Below, in pieces: positions 1-10,910 of a stretch of 64,000 bases of DNA; positions within the stretch are counted from its first letter, which is position 1; each line of letters opens with the position of its first letter. The position numbers and the translations under genes are program-made. The notes below the pieces were generated by a model that ran no database searches, had not been told where the DNA came from, and saw nothing but the letters and a program-made list of their open reading frames with translations. This stretch comes from Quercus robur (lineage: Eukaryota > Streptophyta > Magnoliopsida > Fagales > Fagaceae): the NCBI RefSeq assembly GCF_932294415.1, contig NC_065536.1:2232001-2296000 (forward strand). The letters run 5' to 3'.

Positions 1-985
1 TTGCCAAGATTAGTTTTGATGAAGCCATATCCATGAGCAACATTGCTAGTTGCCTTAGGACAACTTATTTGAGATGGAACAAAGCAAAGATATCACTTGG
101 TGATATAATAAAGAGGCGTGACATAGCTGCTATATGTGATGGCAGTCCCCAGTATTGTGTTCTTGTGGTGAATGTGAATAAAAATGTAGAGTCACAAGTT
201 GTTTTCACTTCATGCCTATTGTAATGATGAGAAAAGTGTTGGCAAAGCCATGATTAATGATTTCCATAGAGTGTCTATTGTTTGATCATGGTACTGCCCA
301 TCCATAATAGCCTTTGCATCTTAGGCCTTGATGGGAAAAATTGACCATAATAGCATGAGAAGACGCCTTGTAAGATGGATGTTGTATATGCTTAAAGAGA
401 TGAATAGCGCAACTTGTAAGCAAGTGGGAGGTTCTTCTTTGATGCACGTCTATAATAGGATATTATATAATGAGACTTGTTGTGCCGAGATGCTTTTGCA
501 TGTGGCAATGTCACATCCACTATTCTTTCTACATTGTTGTAACATACTAAAAATGGTACATGGACAGCAATTTCGTTTGTTTGAGAATGAAGCCGCAACT
601 TTTTTGGCAAGTCAAAACTTGATGTGACAAGTCAAAACCTGCTACCACCCCTTCTTGTCATATCAATAGGAGTTCTTGAGTGCGCCACTTTTCCCTTTTG
701 TGTGGAATAAGTGTTCTTTAGAAGGCTACACCATTATTGAGCGGGAACTTGTAACTCACTTAGTAAGTCACAGTTCTTCTCCATTTTCTTTTCTTGATTG
801 CATATAATAGTATATTAAGCGAGCTGTACTTGGTTTCTTGTAAGATGACTTTGGCTTAGACAATTATGGTGCTATTGTTGGGAGTTTCATTCTCAAGGCC
901 AATCTCATTACCAATGCATCATTTTCTGAGGTTGAAGCCGCTGTGGACACTTTTCCCTTTTGTGTGGAATTTTTTAACCAAACAA
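1..985. other. Unrecognised AT-rich stretch
   Basis: I recognise no gene here. Two short plus-strand open frames (33-224 and 328-627) show no motif I know, and neither has a clear start context or a partner exon. It lies beyond the left edge of the peroxidase repeat unit, whose duplicated 3' flank starts near 986. It may be degenerate transposon or old gene-derived sequence. Confidence 0.3.
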
Positions 986-1518
986 GCCCTCAGTGCCTTA
1001 TAACTCAATAGTATTGTCTACTTCTCTCGATGCAGAGAACTTAGGTTTTAAATAACCATTTATTATTATAAGAATTAATAATAATAAAAAGGTAGATATC
1101 TCCAGTTATAATAATAATAATAATAAAAGTTGATGGTCAACTGTGAATTTTATGTATTAAAATATATTGAATAAAAAATCAAAATCTAAATTAGGGTCAG
1201 CGAATTGGTTAATAGCACTTTCAAGTAATTATGTTTGTTTGTGTTACAATCACTTAACATATTTCGGTATCATTAAAAAAAAAAAAAAAAGGTCATAAAT
1301 AAAGCAATGAACATAAACCTCAAGATCCACAAACGAATGCTTTGCACATTTTGTAACATCCAACAAATACCAATTTATCCCATTAATGTCTCAACAAAAT
1401 TCACTCACAAACTTTCAAAAGAACAAATTTTCACTTGAATCAACATAGAAAAATGAAACAAATACGTAAGCAAATCATACAAAAAAGTTTCAACAATCAC
1501 ACAAATAAACCTATAATA
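986..1518 (-). other. Displaced 3' flank of peroxidase copy 1
   Basis: This stretch matches the 3' flanks of the other peroxidase copies (about 41300-41776, 44550-45055, 51690-52176 and 63090-63620). Shared blocks include 'aacatccaacaaatac', 'cccattaatgtctcaac' and 'ataaacctataatat'. In the other copies these blocks run straight into the peroxidase stop codon. Here they stop at the LTR at 1524, and the gene resumes at 36900, so this is the 3' flank of copy 1 moved 35 kb away by an insertion. Confidence 0.85.
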
Positions 1519-1523
1519 TATAT

Positions 1524-2374
1524 TGTTAGGTTCTAAAGACTTAGGTTTTTTTGTATTTAGAACTCTAATGTGTATTGTTGGCAAACCATGATCAAAACAA
1601 TGTGTTTAGAAGTGTTTTAGTCTTGCTCAAAGTTGTATATTTTATGTAAAGTTGGAATCGAGCTAATGCAGAAAGTATTGTGCATTTCGATCTGGCTCGG
1701 TCGATCGAAGCTTAGGCTCGATTGATCGAATCTCGGGCAGAATGTTTTTTTCTGCAGATTTCCAACTCAACCCTAGTTGTTTAAAACGTTTAGGATTTTC
1801 TAATTTGTCATAAGTATAAAGGCAAACCCTAGCCACGTTTTAGTGTTGCTCATATTGATGTTTGTGTAAATCTCTTGTGAGATCTAGAGCAGTTTTCTTT
1901 TACACAAACTTAGGGTTTTCAAGGAGGAGATTTTATCTACACCTTGATAATCAACTCGGTTACTGCCATTGAAGCTTAAAGAAAACACAAGCGGGTATGC
2001 TTGTGTCTGGTGCTGAATCCAAGAAAGAAGAAGTATGTGGATTCGGAGCTTGCATGTGGTTGTGTCAGTAAGTTCTACTGGTGGGTAGCAATAAGAAGTC
2101 GTGCGTGGGGGCTTGTAAGTCTTATTGTATGAATTTCGATTCTTTCTAGTGGATTTGCTTTTTACCTTGAGGATAACTAGGTTAAATCCTCCCCAGGTTT
2201 TTACCTGTGTGGTTTCCTAGGTCATCATATCATTGTGTTATTTATATTTCTGCTGCTTTGCATGATATGATTATATGATTGTGTTAACTTAGATCTGAAA
2301 CTTGGATTAAGTAATTACTTGACTAATTACCTAGGTTAATTTGATTGTGGTTTTAAGGGGTCTAAAAACCAACA
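1524..2374 (+). repeat. 5' LTR of outer element
   Basis: The 851-bp repeat starts TG and ends CA and pairs with 36043-36894. A TATA-like TATAAAG lies at 1815-1821. Upstream of it is a palindromic TCGATCGA cluster near 1700-1735. The LTR ends directly before the primer-binding site. Confidence 0.9.
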
Positions 2375-2376
2375 AG

Positions 2377-2388
2377 TGGTATTAGAGC
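2377..2388 (+). promoter_or_regulatory. Primer-binding site (tRNA-iMet type), outer element
   Basis: TGGTATTAGAGC differs by one base from the usual plant Copia primer site TGGTATCAGAGC and begins 3 bases after the LTR end. Confidence 0.85.
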
Positions 2389-2447
2389 AGGTTGATCTTT
2401 TGTTTTAGATCTTTTGATCTAAGAGCTGATCCTTGACCCATGTTGTC

Positions 2448-2917
2448 ATGGATAATTTGAAGTGTCTTTCTGATCATGTTTCTGCTCATGCTTTTGTTGA
2501 TTTTATTGATACCTGTGAAACTCTTCGTAAGGAATTATTGAAATCTATGAAAATAGCTAAGAAATTCAAGGAAGAGTTAAAATTGGCTAATCTTGAAAAA
2601 GAGGAATTAGTTGTTAGATTAGATGAATCTAATAAAAAGAATGAATTTTTTAGAAATCAAATTTCCTCTCAAGATGAGAAGAGGAAAAGCTTAGAACAAG
2701 ATTTAGTTGAATCTAAAACTAAAATTGAAAATTTGTCTTGTACCAAGTCTGCTGCTGATAACAGAAGTGTTTCTATTTCTCTTAAGCCTAAAACTAAGAA
2801 AGTTTATATCCCTCCTTTTAAGAGGAATGATAAAGAAAATGCTTATTTTGCTAGGTTAGACAAAGGTAAAAGTTCTGATGTTGACGCTGAAGTTTCTAAA
2901 CTTAAGTCTAAACCTAC
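2448..2917 (+). pseudogene. Gag-like protein, 5' half (outer element)
   Basis: The frame begins with ATG at 2448, chosen over the ATG at 2433 because GATCCTTGAC (2428-2437) precedes the gag start at similar spacing in the related elements. The product is lysine/glutamate-rich and predicted coiled coil over roughly residues 20-95, with a VYIPPFKRN motif from residue 119. The same motif (YIPPHKRN) occurs in the 340-aa gag-like protein at 60699-61721. The reading frame runs on by chance into the nested LTR and stops at 3059; that tail is not part of the protein. The zinc-knuckle half lies at 33241-33690. There is no UBN2-type capsid domain, so this is a different gag type from the one at 3570. 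Confidence 0.75.
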
Positions 2918-3500
2918 TCTTCCTCTCCATTGTCAAATCCTTGAGAGGCATTATACCAAACCTGGTTCTCACCATCATCATCACTGTGAGACAGTTGTTT
3001 GGATTTCTAGGAAGCAGTTAGGAAGGAGCCAATCTTCATTGGTTGATGCTACGGTCTAGTAGCGGAATCCGGGAAGCTAGAAAAGAAAAAGGTTCGGCGC
3101 AACCTCGTTGGAGCAAGAAGCTTGGAGGGCTTAGGTGCACTGGGTAGATTAGGCTTGGAGGGTCTATTGCTGTCCTTGTATCCCAACTGTATTTTCTAGT
3201 GGATTGCTTACCGCTTGGAGGGCGGCGGAGAGGTTTTTCGCCGAGGACTTCGGTTTCCTCTTCGATAACACATCGCGTGTTGTCTTTGTGTTTGCATCTT
3301 CCTTCCTCTCTATCTTTGCCTTTTTATTATCTGCTGTGGTTTTATTTTGTTATGGCTTAGATAGTATTTAACCAATTTCGTATTATAGCATGTGTTAAGT
3401 TTCCGCATACTAGTTGTTTGACATATTGCTTGTATTGGTTAAGTTATAATCTGGGGGTCTAAACGTTCAAAGGTGTTTTGTACACGTTTTTGAACTTTCA
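2917..3500 (+). repeat. Truncated 5' LTR (copy A) of inner element
   Basis: It matches the last ~584 bp of LTR B (28419-29513). The first ~512 bp, including the TATAAATA box seen at 28801, are missing. The junction with the outer gag lies within 2915-2918 (ACTCTTCC). The 3' end GAACTTTCA is intact and is followed by the primer site. Confidence 0.9.
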
Positions 3501-3502
3501 AT

Positions 3503-3514
3503 TGGTATCAGAGC
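3503..3514 (+). promoter_or_regulatory. Primer-binding site (tRNA-iMet type), inner element
   Basis: TGGTATCAGAGC is a perfect plant Copia primer site, 2 bases after the LTR end. Confidence 0.92.
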
Positions 3515-3569
3515 GGGTACACTGCTATTGGTTTCATTACCATTGTGTGATCCTTGACTCCCTTTTGAG

Positions 3570-5540
3570 ATGGATAGGTCTCAATCCCTAAATGCCCCTC
3601 CATATTTTGATGGTAGTAATTATGCTTTTTGGAAGGTTCGCATGAGAGCTTTTCTGTGTTCTATTGATGAATCCGTTTGGGATGCTGTTGAGATTGGTTG
3701 GACCAAACCTGAGGCAGCCAAATCCACATGGGATAAGGCAGCACTTGCTGCATCTAATGCTAACAGTAAAGCACTCAATGCTATTTTCTGTGGTGTGTCT
3801 CCAGATGAATTTCACAGGATTTCTCACATTACCATTGCCAAAGAAGCATGGGAGATTCTGGAAACCACTTATAAAGGCACGAAGAAAGTGAAAGACACCA
3901 AGTTACAAATGCTGACCACTCGGTTTGAGGAGCTCAAAATGAGTGAGGATGAGTCTTTTGACTCTTTCTATGGAAAACTAAATGAGGTGGTTGTCAGTAA
4001 GTTCAACTTGGGGGAGAAAACGAAGGACTCAAAGATTGTAAGGAAGATCCTTCGATCATTGCCGGAAAGTTTTCGTGCTAAAGTGACAGTAATTGAAGAG
4101 GGCAAGGATCTTGACGACATCAAAGTACAGGAGCTGGTTGGTTTTCTGCAGACTTATGAGATGTCACTGCCCAATCAACGGAAGAGTAAATCCCTTGCTC
4201 TAAAGACCATTAATGAGAAGGTGGAAGATCAAGACTCATCGGGAGAAGATGTGGTTGACAAAGATGTAGCCTACCTTGTCAAAAATTTCAGAAAGTTCTT
4301 GAAATTCAAAAATAATGGCAAATTTGATGATAAAAGAAAATTCCAAAGTTCTGGAAGAGAGAGGAGGGATTTCAAAAAGAAAGATGGAAAAGAATCCCAA
4401 CCCACACAAGGTGTCACTTGTTTCGAATGTAACGGGCATGGACACTTTAAGAAGGAATGTCCAAATTATTTGAAATCGAAAGGAAAAGTGTATGCCACGA
4501 CCTTGAGTGACTCAGATTCGTCTGACTCAGAATCTGAAGAGAGTTGTGATGGAGAGGGGAACTATTCAGCTTTTATGACTATTGCTCATGTTGAGTCTTC
4601 GGATGAGTTGAATCTGCTTGTACGAGACCTTGGAGAACATAGTGATGATGAATCACTAGGAATTGTTGAAGAATCGGATACTGAAGAAGATGAAAGCACA
4701 GCAAATCTTCAAGAGAATTATAACTCACTCTTAGAGAAGTCGGGTGAGTATACAAGGGTGGCCAAGGCTGCTGTGAGAAAAATGAAGAAGGCTGAGGAGG
4801 ACTACAAAAGTCTCCTAATCCGATATAGGGAGGCCAAATGTGAGATAGAAACACTGAATGGTGAGTTGTCCGAAACTTACACAAAAGTGAGATTTCTTGA
4901 GAATGAGGTTGTGCAAGCGAATGCTAAAATAGAGAGGGTCACCACCAAGAAGCTAGATGATATTATATCATCTCAAAAGAGCTTTTCAGACAAATCCGGA
5001 TTGGGATATACCGGAGGAAGTAGTTCATCTGGAAATGTCACTAAAGAGGTGAAGTTTGTAAAGGCCAAAGATCCAGTTGTAGCTGACCTTACTGGTGAAA
5101 AGCTCGAGGTGGAGGAGAAGAAGAATGTGGTGAACCAACGGATGCTGAATCCCCGTAATCAGTCTGTGGGCAGGTCTGAATCTCGTGCCAAGTCACGTTC
5201 ACGACCACAAAGAGGTCCTAGAGGAACTTATGTGTGCCATTATTGCGGACTTCAAGGGCATACTCGACCAAATTGCCAAAAGCTGAGAGCAAAGAACAGT
5301 GCAACTCCTCAAAGGTCAGGAGGACCCAGAAATGATAGGAGAATTTGGGTAGGTGATCAATCTAGAGATCAAAATGGAGATCCCGGAATGATGAACGTGA
5401 TGAAGATGATTGGTGCATTCACCAACTGCTTGGAAAGCTTCTCACGAAGGTTTGAAAGCCCTAACTCCCGTACCCAATCCTATAAGGAAATCACCCCAAA
5501 CGCAAGTGACGTGTGGGTGAAAAAGGGTACTCATGCATAA
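3570..5540 (+). CDS. Gag polyprotein, Sirevirus type (656 aa, intact)
   Basis: This is the structural gag protein of the inner LTR element, which packages element RNA in cytoplasmic particles. The N-terminus (about residues 1-45, APPYFDGSNYAFWKVRM) is the DUF4219-like entry domain. Residues ~50-215 match the UBN2/Copia gag capsid-like domain. A CCHC zinc knuckle begins at residue 284 (CFECNGHGHFKKEC). An acidic stretch and a long coiled coil (~375-470) follow, then a second knuckle at residue 556 (CHYCGLQGHTRPNC). The frame ends with WVKKGTHA and a stop, exactly where a full Sirevirus would continue into protease and integrase. The start ATG lies 12 bases after the GATCCTTGAC block. The frame is uninterrupted, and a near-identical 5' portion recurs at 29583. 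With its 5' LTR lacking a TATA box, this copy is probably not expressed from its own promoter. Confidence 0.9.
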   Translation: MDRSQSLNAPPYFDGSNYAFWKVRMRAFLCSIDESVWDAVEIGWTKPEAAKSTWDKAALAASNANSKALNAIFCGVSPDEFHRISHITIAKEAWEILETTYKGTKKVKDTKLQMLTTRFEELKMSEDESFDSFYGKLNEVVVSKFNLGEKTKDSKIVRKILRSLPESFRAKVTVIEEGKDLDDIKVQELVGFLQTYEMSLPNQRKSKSLALKTINEKVEDQDSSGEDVVDKDVAYLVKNFRKFLKFKNNGKFDDKRKFQSSGRERRDFKKKDGKESQPTQGVTCFECNGHGHFKKECPNYLKSKGKVYATTLSDSDSSDSESEESCDGEGNYSAFMTIAHVESSDELNLLVRDLGEHSDDESLGIVEESDTEEDESTANLQENYNSLLEKSGEYTRVAKAAVRKMKKAEEDYKSLLIRYREAKCEIETLNGELSETYTKVRFLENEVVQANAKIERVTTKKLDDIISSQKSFSDKSGLGYTGGSSSSGNVTKEVKFVKAKDPVVADLTGEKLEVEEKKNVVNQRMLNPRNQSVGRSESRAKSRSRPQRGPRGTYVCHYCGLQGHTRPNCQKLRAKNSATPQRSGGPRNDRRIWVGDQSRDQNGDPGMMNVMKMIGAFTNCLESFSRRFESPNSRTQSYKEITPNASDVWVKKGTHA

Positions 5541-6020
5541 GCATTACAACATGTCCATGCATTAATACTTCCTATGATTTGCGATAATGTTTGTTTGGTT
5601 TGCTTGCTGTTTTTGATGTTGGTTGTTTGCTTGTCTACTTGTGAATATTTTTTAATTTTGTTTTATCAATCTTTTTGTTTCTTGTGTCAAAAATCCAAAA
5701 ATCACATAAAAATTAGAAAATCAAAAAGCTTGATTAACTTTGTTGAGTCTTGTCTCAAAACTTGTTTTGCCTTGTACCTTTGTGCTAATGGCTTTGTGCA
5801 TTTTCGAGCATTGCTTGTTTTCATGCACTCATATCATTGTGGGAAAAATCTTGAAATCTATGTGATTGTTGTAAATAGATCTTCAAACTCGTTATGAATG
5901 ATTAGTGAATGGTTATGTTGATCTTGAGACATGCATAGACTTGTGTCTATATATCTTCCCACTCTTTATTTTTGTTTTGCTATAAAGAGCTCACCAAATG
6001 TAAATCTCCAAATGAAAAGA
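5541..6020 (+). other. Non-coding internal region, left part (inner element)
   Basis: There is no gene here. The sequence is AT-rich and its end (about 5987-6023) is homologous, in reverse complement, to about 60210-60245 of the minus-strand element. It continues at 24732 on the other side of the CACTA insertion. The spurious ORF 5574-5897 is low-complexity hydrophobic sequence. Confidence 0.7.
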
Positions 6021-6023
6021 GAT

Positions 6024-6055
6024 CACTACAACAAAAGTGGACTATGGTGACGAAA
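6024..6055 (+). repeat. CACTA left terminal inverted repeat
   Basis: It begins CACTACAACAAAAGTGG and pairs with 24697-24728 with one mismatch (A/G at position 18). Confidence 0.95.
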
Positions 6056-6480
6056 CCAATCGTCATAATATGTCCTTATTTCGTCACTGAATACATATGG
6101 TGACGAAATGGTGACGAAACAGTGTTCGTCACCTAAGCTCCGTCACAGAATGTATTGGTGACGAAAATGTTTCGTCACTAATAAAAAAATGATAGGTGAC
6201 GAAATTTTTTCGTCACCAATAAAAAATGATAGGTGACAAAAGTTTTTCGTCACCTAATATTTTCGTCACTAAACCTTATTTTCAGTGACAGAATATTTCG
6301 TCACCAAATGTTTTATTTTTTCCAATTTCAATAGATTAGGTGACGAAGTTTTGTGTCATCGGTTTTTTATTTTTATTTTTTTTTATTATTAATTTCAATA
6401 GATCAGGTGACGAATTATTTTGTCACCAATTTCTACTTATAGTCAAATATGGCGATGAAAATTATCGTCACCAATTTTAT
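6045..6480. repeat. CACTA left subterminal repeats (GGTGACGAAA motif)
   Basis: More than a dozen copies of GGTGACGAAA or its complement TTTCGTCACC, some degenerate, occur in both orientations. In En/Spm elements such subterminal arrays are the binding sites of the TNPA-type protein. Each motif contains TGACG, also the core of bZIP TGA-factor sites. Confidence 0.85.
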
Positions 6481-7019
6481 TTTTTTATTAATATTCTTTA
6501 CATTTGATTGCCATTACATTAAACTATTCATTTCTAACCAAATCCATAAAAACAAACGTCCATTCATTTCTAACCAAATCCATAAAAAAAAAACATCCAT
6601 ACAATCTAAAAATGCAATAAAGATGTTCACAAAGTAATTACAACCATTTATATACAAATGATGTCTTAGCTTCCAAACTTTATAGAAAATTATTTGAGTT
6701 CAAGTAGCCTCACAAAAGCTATCTTTTTGCCACCAATCCCATATCTGCACAAGTATAAAGGAAAATACATCAATAACAAACTAAATTGCAAACCTATATC
6801 CCTGATAAGATGTACTGCAACAAAAAATATTATTATTAGTAAGACAATGTAGAAAAAGTCCACAAAATACCCAATAACAAACTAGACAAAATAATCATAA
6901 TGCAACATCATATGAAGCCAAACTATCAAAGAAAGAAGACTCACAACATTCTCATCAAATAAAAACCAAACCCACATTACAAATCTTGGAGAAATCATAA
7001 AGAATGCAAAAAAATCTCA
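6481..7019. other. AT-rich CACTA 3' region without a gene
   Basis: This lies downstream of the second transposase gene as it reads on the minus strand. Short A-rich direct repeats (CATTTCTAACCAAATCCATAA) occur near 6529-6595. Nothing codes. Confidence 0.55.
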
Positions 7020-7960
7020 ATTTAAAACAAAACAAATAAAGTGAAATCCAAAACAAAAACCCAGCCACCATCATAAACACAAACCCAACCACCACAACGA
7101 ATAAAAAATCTAGCCACCACCATTAAACAAAAACCACAACCACCACCATAAACAAAAAACATAGCCACCACCATTAACACAAAAACCCAGCCACTACCAT
7201 AAACAAAAAAACCCAGCCATCACAATAAACAAAAAACTCAGCCACCACCATAAACAAAAAACCCACCACCACTATTAAACAAAAAAACACAGCCACCACC
7301 ATTAACACAAAAACCCAACCACCACCATTAAACAAAAAACACAACCACCACCATTAACACAAACCCAACCACTACCATAAACAAAAATCTCACCACCACC
7401 ATTAAACAAAAAACATAGCCACCAACACAAAAACTCAACCACTGTTATAAACAAAAAACCCAACTATCACAATAAACAAAAAGCATAGTTATCACCATTA
7501 ACACAAAAACCCAGCCACTATCATAAACAAAAAACCCACCACCACCATTAAACAAAAAACACAGCCACCACCATTGACATGAAAACTCAACCACTGTCAT
7601 AAACAAAAAACCCAACCATCACAATAAACAAAAAAACCCACCACTAACATTAAACAAAAAACTCAGCCACCACTATAAACAAAAAACCCACCACCACCAT
7701 TAAACAAAAAACACAATCACCACCATTAACACAAAAACACAGTCATTGCCATAAACAAAAAGCTCATCCATCACAATAAACAAATAACCCACCACCAACA
7801 TTAAACAAAAAACCCAAAAACCACCATAAACACAAGAACCCAACCACACAATAAACAAAAAATCCAGCTACCATCATTAACACAATCCACCACCACCATT
7901 AAACAAAAATTCCAACCACCACCACAAACAAAAAACCCACCACCACCATTAAACAATATA
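7020..7960. repeat. Degenerate CCACCACCAT/AAACAAAAAACCC minisatellite
   Basis: About 0.9 kb is built from an imperfect unit of roughly 25-35 bp combining CCACCACCATAAAC with AAAAAACCCA. It lies just downstream of the stop codon (8034) of the second transposase gene, so it may be transcribed as 3' UTR, reading GGTGGTGG and poly-T on the minus strand. Confidence 0.8.
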
Positions 7961-8033
7961 GCAACATATACCATATACAAGCCTCAATACTAATCTTTTA
8001 GGCAGGAAAATAAAACACTAACCAAGGTGTGTT

Positions 8034-10738
8034 CTAGTTAGTAGATGAGCTCCCTCCACTGCCACAAATGTCACTGTCACCCTTGCTCCTCAAATATTGT
8101 ATGATGCAATCCATCTTCTCCTCCAGCCTAAAGTTTGCATCTTGGAGCTCTTCTACTCGATCCTCCAGCTTGTAGTTTGCATCCTGGAGCTCTTCTACTC
8201 TACCCTCGAGTTGTTGAGTATACTGAGTTGAGGAAGATGAGGCAGGAGTCTTAAGAGATAAAGAAGGCCTCATGCCAAGTCCCTTTACATAGCCAGATCT
8301 CGGCTTAAGAACCATCATAGAAATCTCCTCTTCAGTTAAAGGCTGTGCTTCAGGAGTGCTACAATGCTCATCTTGTACTCTCAACATCTCTTGCTGTCAT
8401 TTCAAATAATAGAAACCATCAGAAATACATATGTTCTAGTTTTGCAAACATATATAGAATAAAAATACATATATTCTAGTTTTGCAAACTCAAGGCATGT
8501 ACTGATATACATACATATGTATGTTCGCAATCATGGTGTACCCACTGTTTTGTCTTTGAATTGAAGTGGGTATCATAGTAGAGTTGTGCCACCTTAGGAA
8601 TATGACCTCCATTTTTCCTTCTCTGATCAGTTTGCTTTCAAATGTTAGAAGACAAGTTAATTAATTACAACAAGTAATATACTAAGCTTTTGAAAAATTG
8701 AAATAACACACCGCCTCATCCACTCTAACTGCAAGTGACTTGCTTCCACATCTATGAATGTGTTTGTCAACCGTTTCCTCTTTATTTCTGTTTTTAGCAT
8801 TTCTTTCTGAGACTTTCTATAAAAAATAAAGACCAAGAAAATATTAGAGTTTTGACTTAAGTTATATATATATATATATATTACAATATAAATCTACTCC
8901 ACATTCCAAATAAGTATTAATCCAACAAATTTGATAGAACGAATAATCTAGTAGACATGACACCATAATAAGATCTACATAAAACATTAATCCAATGCAT
9001 ATATAAGTAGGTATTATCCAGGTGAAAGGTGAGAACATACTTCACTTGTAATTAAAATTTTCAAAGTATTAATTACCAGCCAATCTTCATCACTCCACTT
9101 TCCATCAATTAGTTCAATCCATTTTTCTCGTGTAACATTTTTTGGTGGGTGGTTTCTTGCATATGTGCTTCCTTCATCCTTTACAAGTTTTTTATATTTT
9201 GCAAACAACCTGTAGTAGTGGCTGCTCAATAATCTACCACACTTTGTATTTAGAGATTTGTTCACAAGTATAGATTCTCCTTGTATATCAAATTGATCCT
9301 GCACAGTGAAGTATGTATAAAGAAAATATTATGCCTTAAATTCAATATGCTTAGTGACAACATCAACAATACACTATAAAATATAGTATAAAGTATAAAG
9401 TAATGTAATGAAAACAACAAAATCAAACTCATGGACAATTATAAACATTTAAAGTACCGCCACATTTTGAATGATTGCCTCTTTTTCACCGCTACCAACA
9501 TTCTTCCAACTATAAGCATTCATAGTGGACAAATTCGTACGCACATGTACACCAATTTGGCTAACAAGCTTCCCTGCATGTTCACCAACAGGAGCACAAA
9601 ACTCTGGGGCAATGCGGACCGGTAGCTTCCCATGTTTCTCAAGAAGTCCTCGTACCCCTAATCCACGTGTCATGCCACGGGCACGTCTACTAGTCGATGC
9701 TATCAAGACATAATATAAATTAAATCAACAAGTGAACCAAATATAGTGTGACTACGAAATCAAGTAATGGAACTTAAATATCTCACCATCCGTGGTAGAC
9801 GGTGTGCCCACAAGCTGTGCCTCTACATTAGTAGAAATTTGGGCAAGAGAATCTCCACCAAGATGCGTGCTCAATGATGGGCCAGTATGCTGGACTGCTG
9901 GGGTAGATTCCTCACGCCTATAACGAGCCATCTGTATCATGCAAAAGTATATAAAGATATCTAAATTCATTACAAGTTAAAATATAAATAAGTTATTTCA
10001 TCATTTAAAATATCTTCAATCAATGATTTTCATTGATCATTCCAAGCACAATAATACAAAGTATCTCGGGCACCAGATCATGTATATAGTACCTTAGAAT
10101 CTCCACTAGGAAGTAGGCTCGATAACGGGTCCTTATGCTGGACTGTTGGGGTAAATTTCTCACGGCGTGAACGAGTGCTACGTCCTGGTGCCATCTATAT
10201 CATACCAAAATATGTATAGATTTTTAAATTCATTAAAAATAATAATAATACGTTATCAGGCACCATATCATGTATATAGTACCTCAGAATCTCCACCAGG
10301 AAGAAGGCTTGATAATGGGCCCTTATGCTGGACTGTTGGGGTAAATTTCTCACAACGTGAACGAGTGCTACGTCCTGGTGCCATCTGTATCATACCAAAA
10401 TATGTATAGATTTTGAAATTCATTAAAAAAAAATAAAATAAGTTATTTCATCACAATATTACAAAGTACGAAATATCGCATGCACCAAATCATATATATA
10501 GTACCTCATTATTTAAAGAACTAGATAACTCATCATCACCAATAGCTGGTACATAGTCGTCGTCATCTACCTGAACACTTACTCTCTTTCTTCCCACATT
10601 TGCACATTTAGGTAGAAAAGTTGACAGATACTTCAATCTTAAAGCATCTATTTTCTCTTGGTTTTGCTTGATTCTTTGTGCTCTTTCCATCTCATATTCT
10701 GTTATTTTATTATGAGTGTCTTTGCCCTTTTTGACCAT
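8034..10738 (-). CDS. CACTA second transposase gene (Transposase_24 type, 9 exons, ~539 aa)
   Basis: I model nine exons on the minus strand: 10505-10738, 10283-10384, 10093-10194, 9787-9931, 9458-9699, 9077-9298, 8712-8816, 8515-8622 and 8034-8393. All introns are GT-AG and every phase agrees. The product starts with a charged helix (ERAQRIKQNQEKIDALRLKY). It carries the RGPTRG-like/GKLPVRI region (exon 5), the WSDEDWL segment (exon 6), the NRNKEETVDKH/GSKS segment (exon 7) and a C-terminal coiled coil with a duplicated RVEELQDAN heptad unit. This layout fits the plant Ptta/En/Spm Transposase_24 family, taken to be the TNPA-like DNA-binding partner of TNPD. Exons 2 and 3 are duplicates and the start of exon 4 is a diverged third copy. 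The start lies 172 bp after the TNPD stop, so one transcript with alternative splicing, as in En/Spm, is possible. Confidence 0.8.
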
Positions 10739-10910
10739 TTCTGCAACTATAGATTTACATAGAAAATAAAATATAATATCTATTCATTACAAATTCTTCC
10801 CAAGTACGAAACATAAACTGGAACATCAAATAAAAATATCCATGAACAAATAATAGGGAATCAAAAATTATTAAACGCAGGTTTCCACATACAAAGGAAA
10901 AAAATGAAAT

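Noticed and set aside
33-627. Two short ORFs at the left edge as host genes
   Set aside because: No family match, no splice logic and no conserved start. Listed only as unrecognised sequence.
3501-3514. tRNA-Met gene fragment
   Set aside because: The 12-base match to a tRNA 3' end directly after an LTR is the reverse-transcription primer site, not a tRNA gene.
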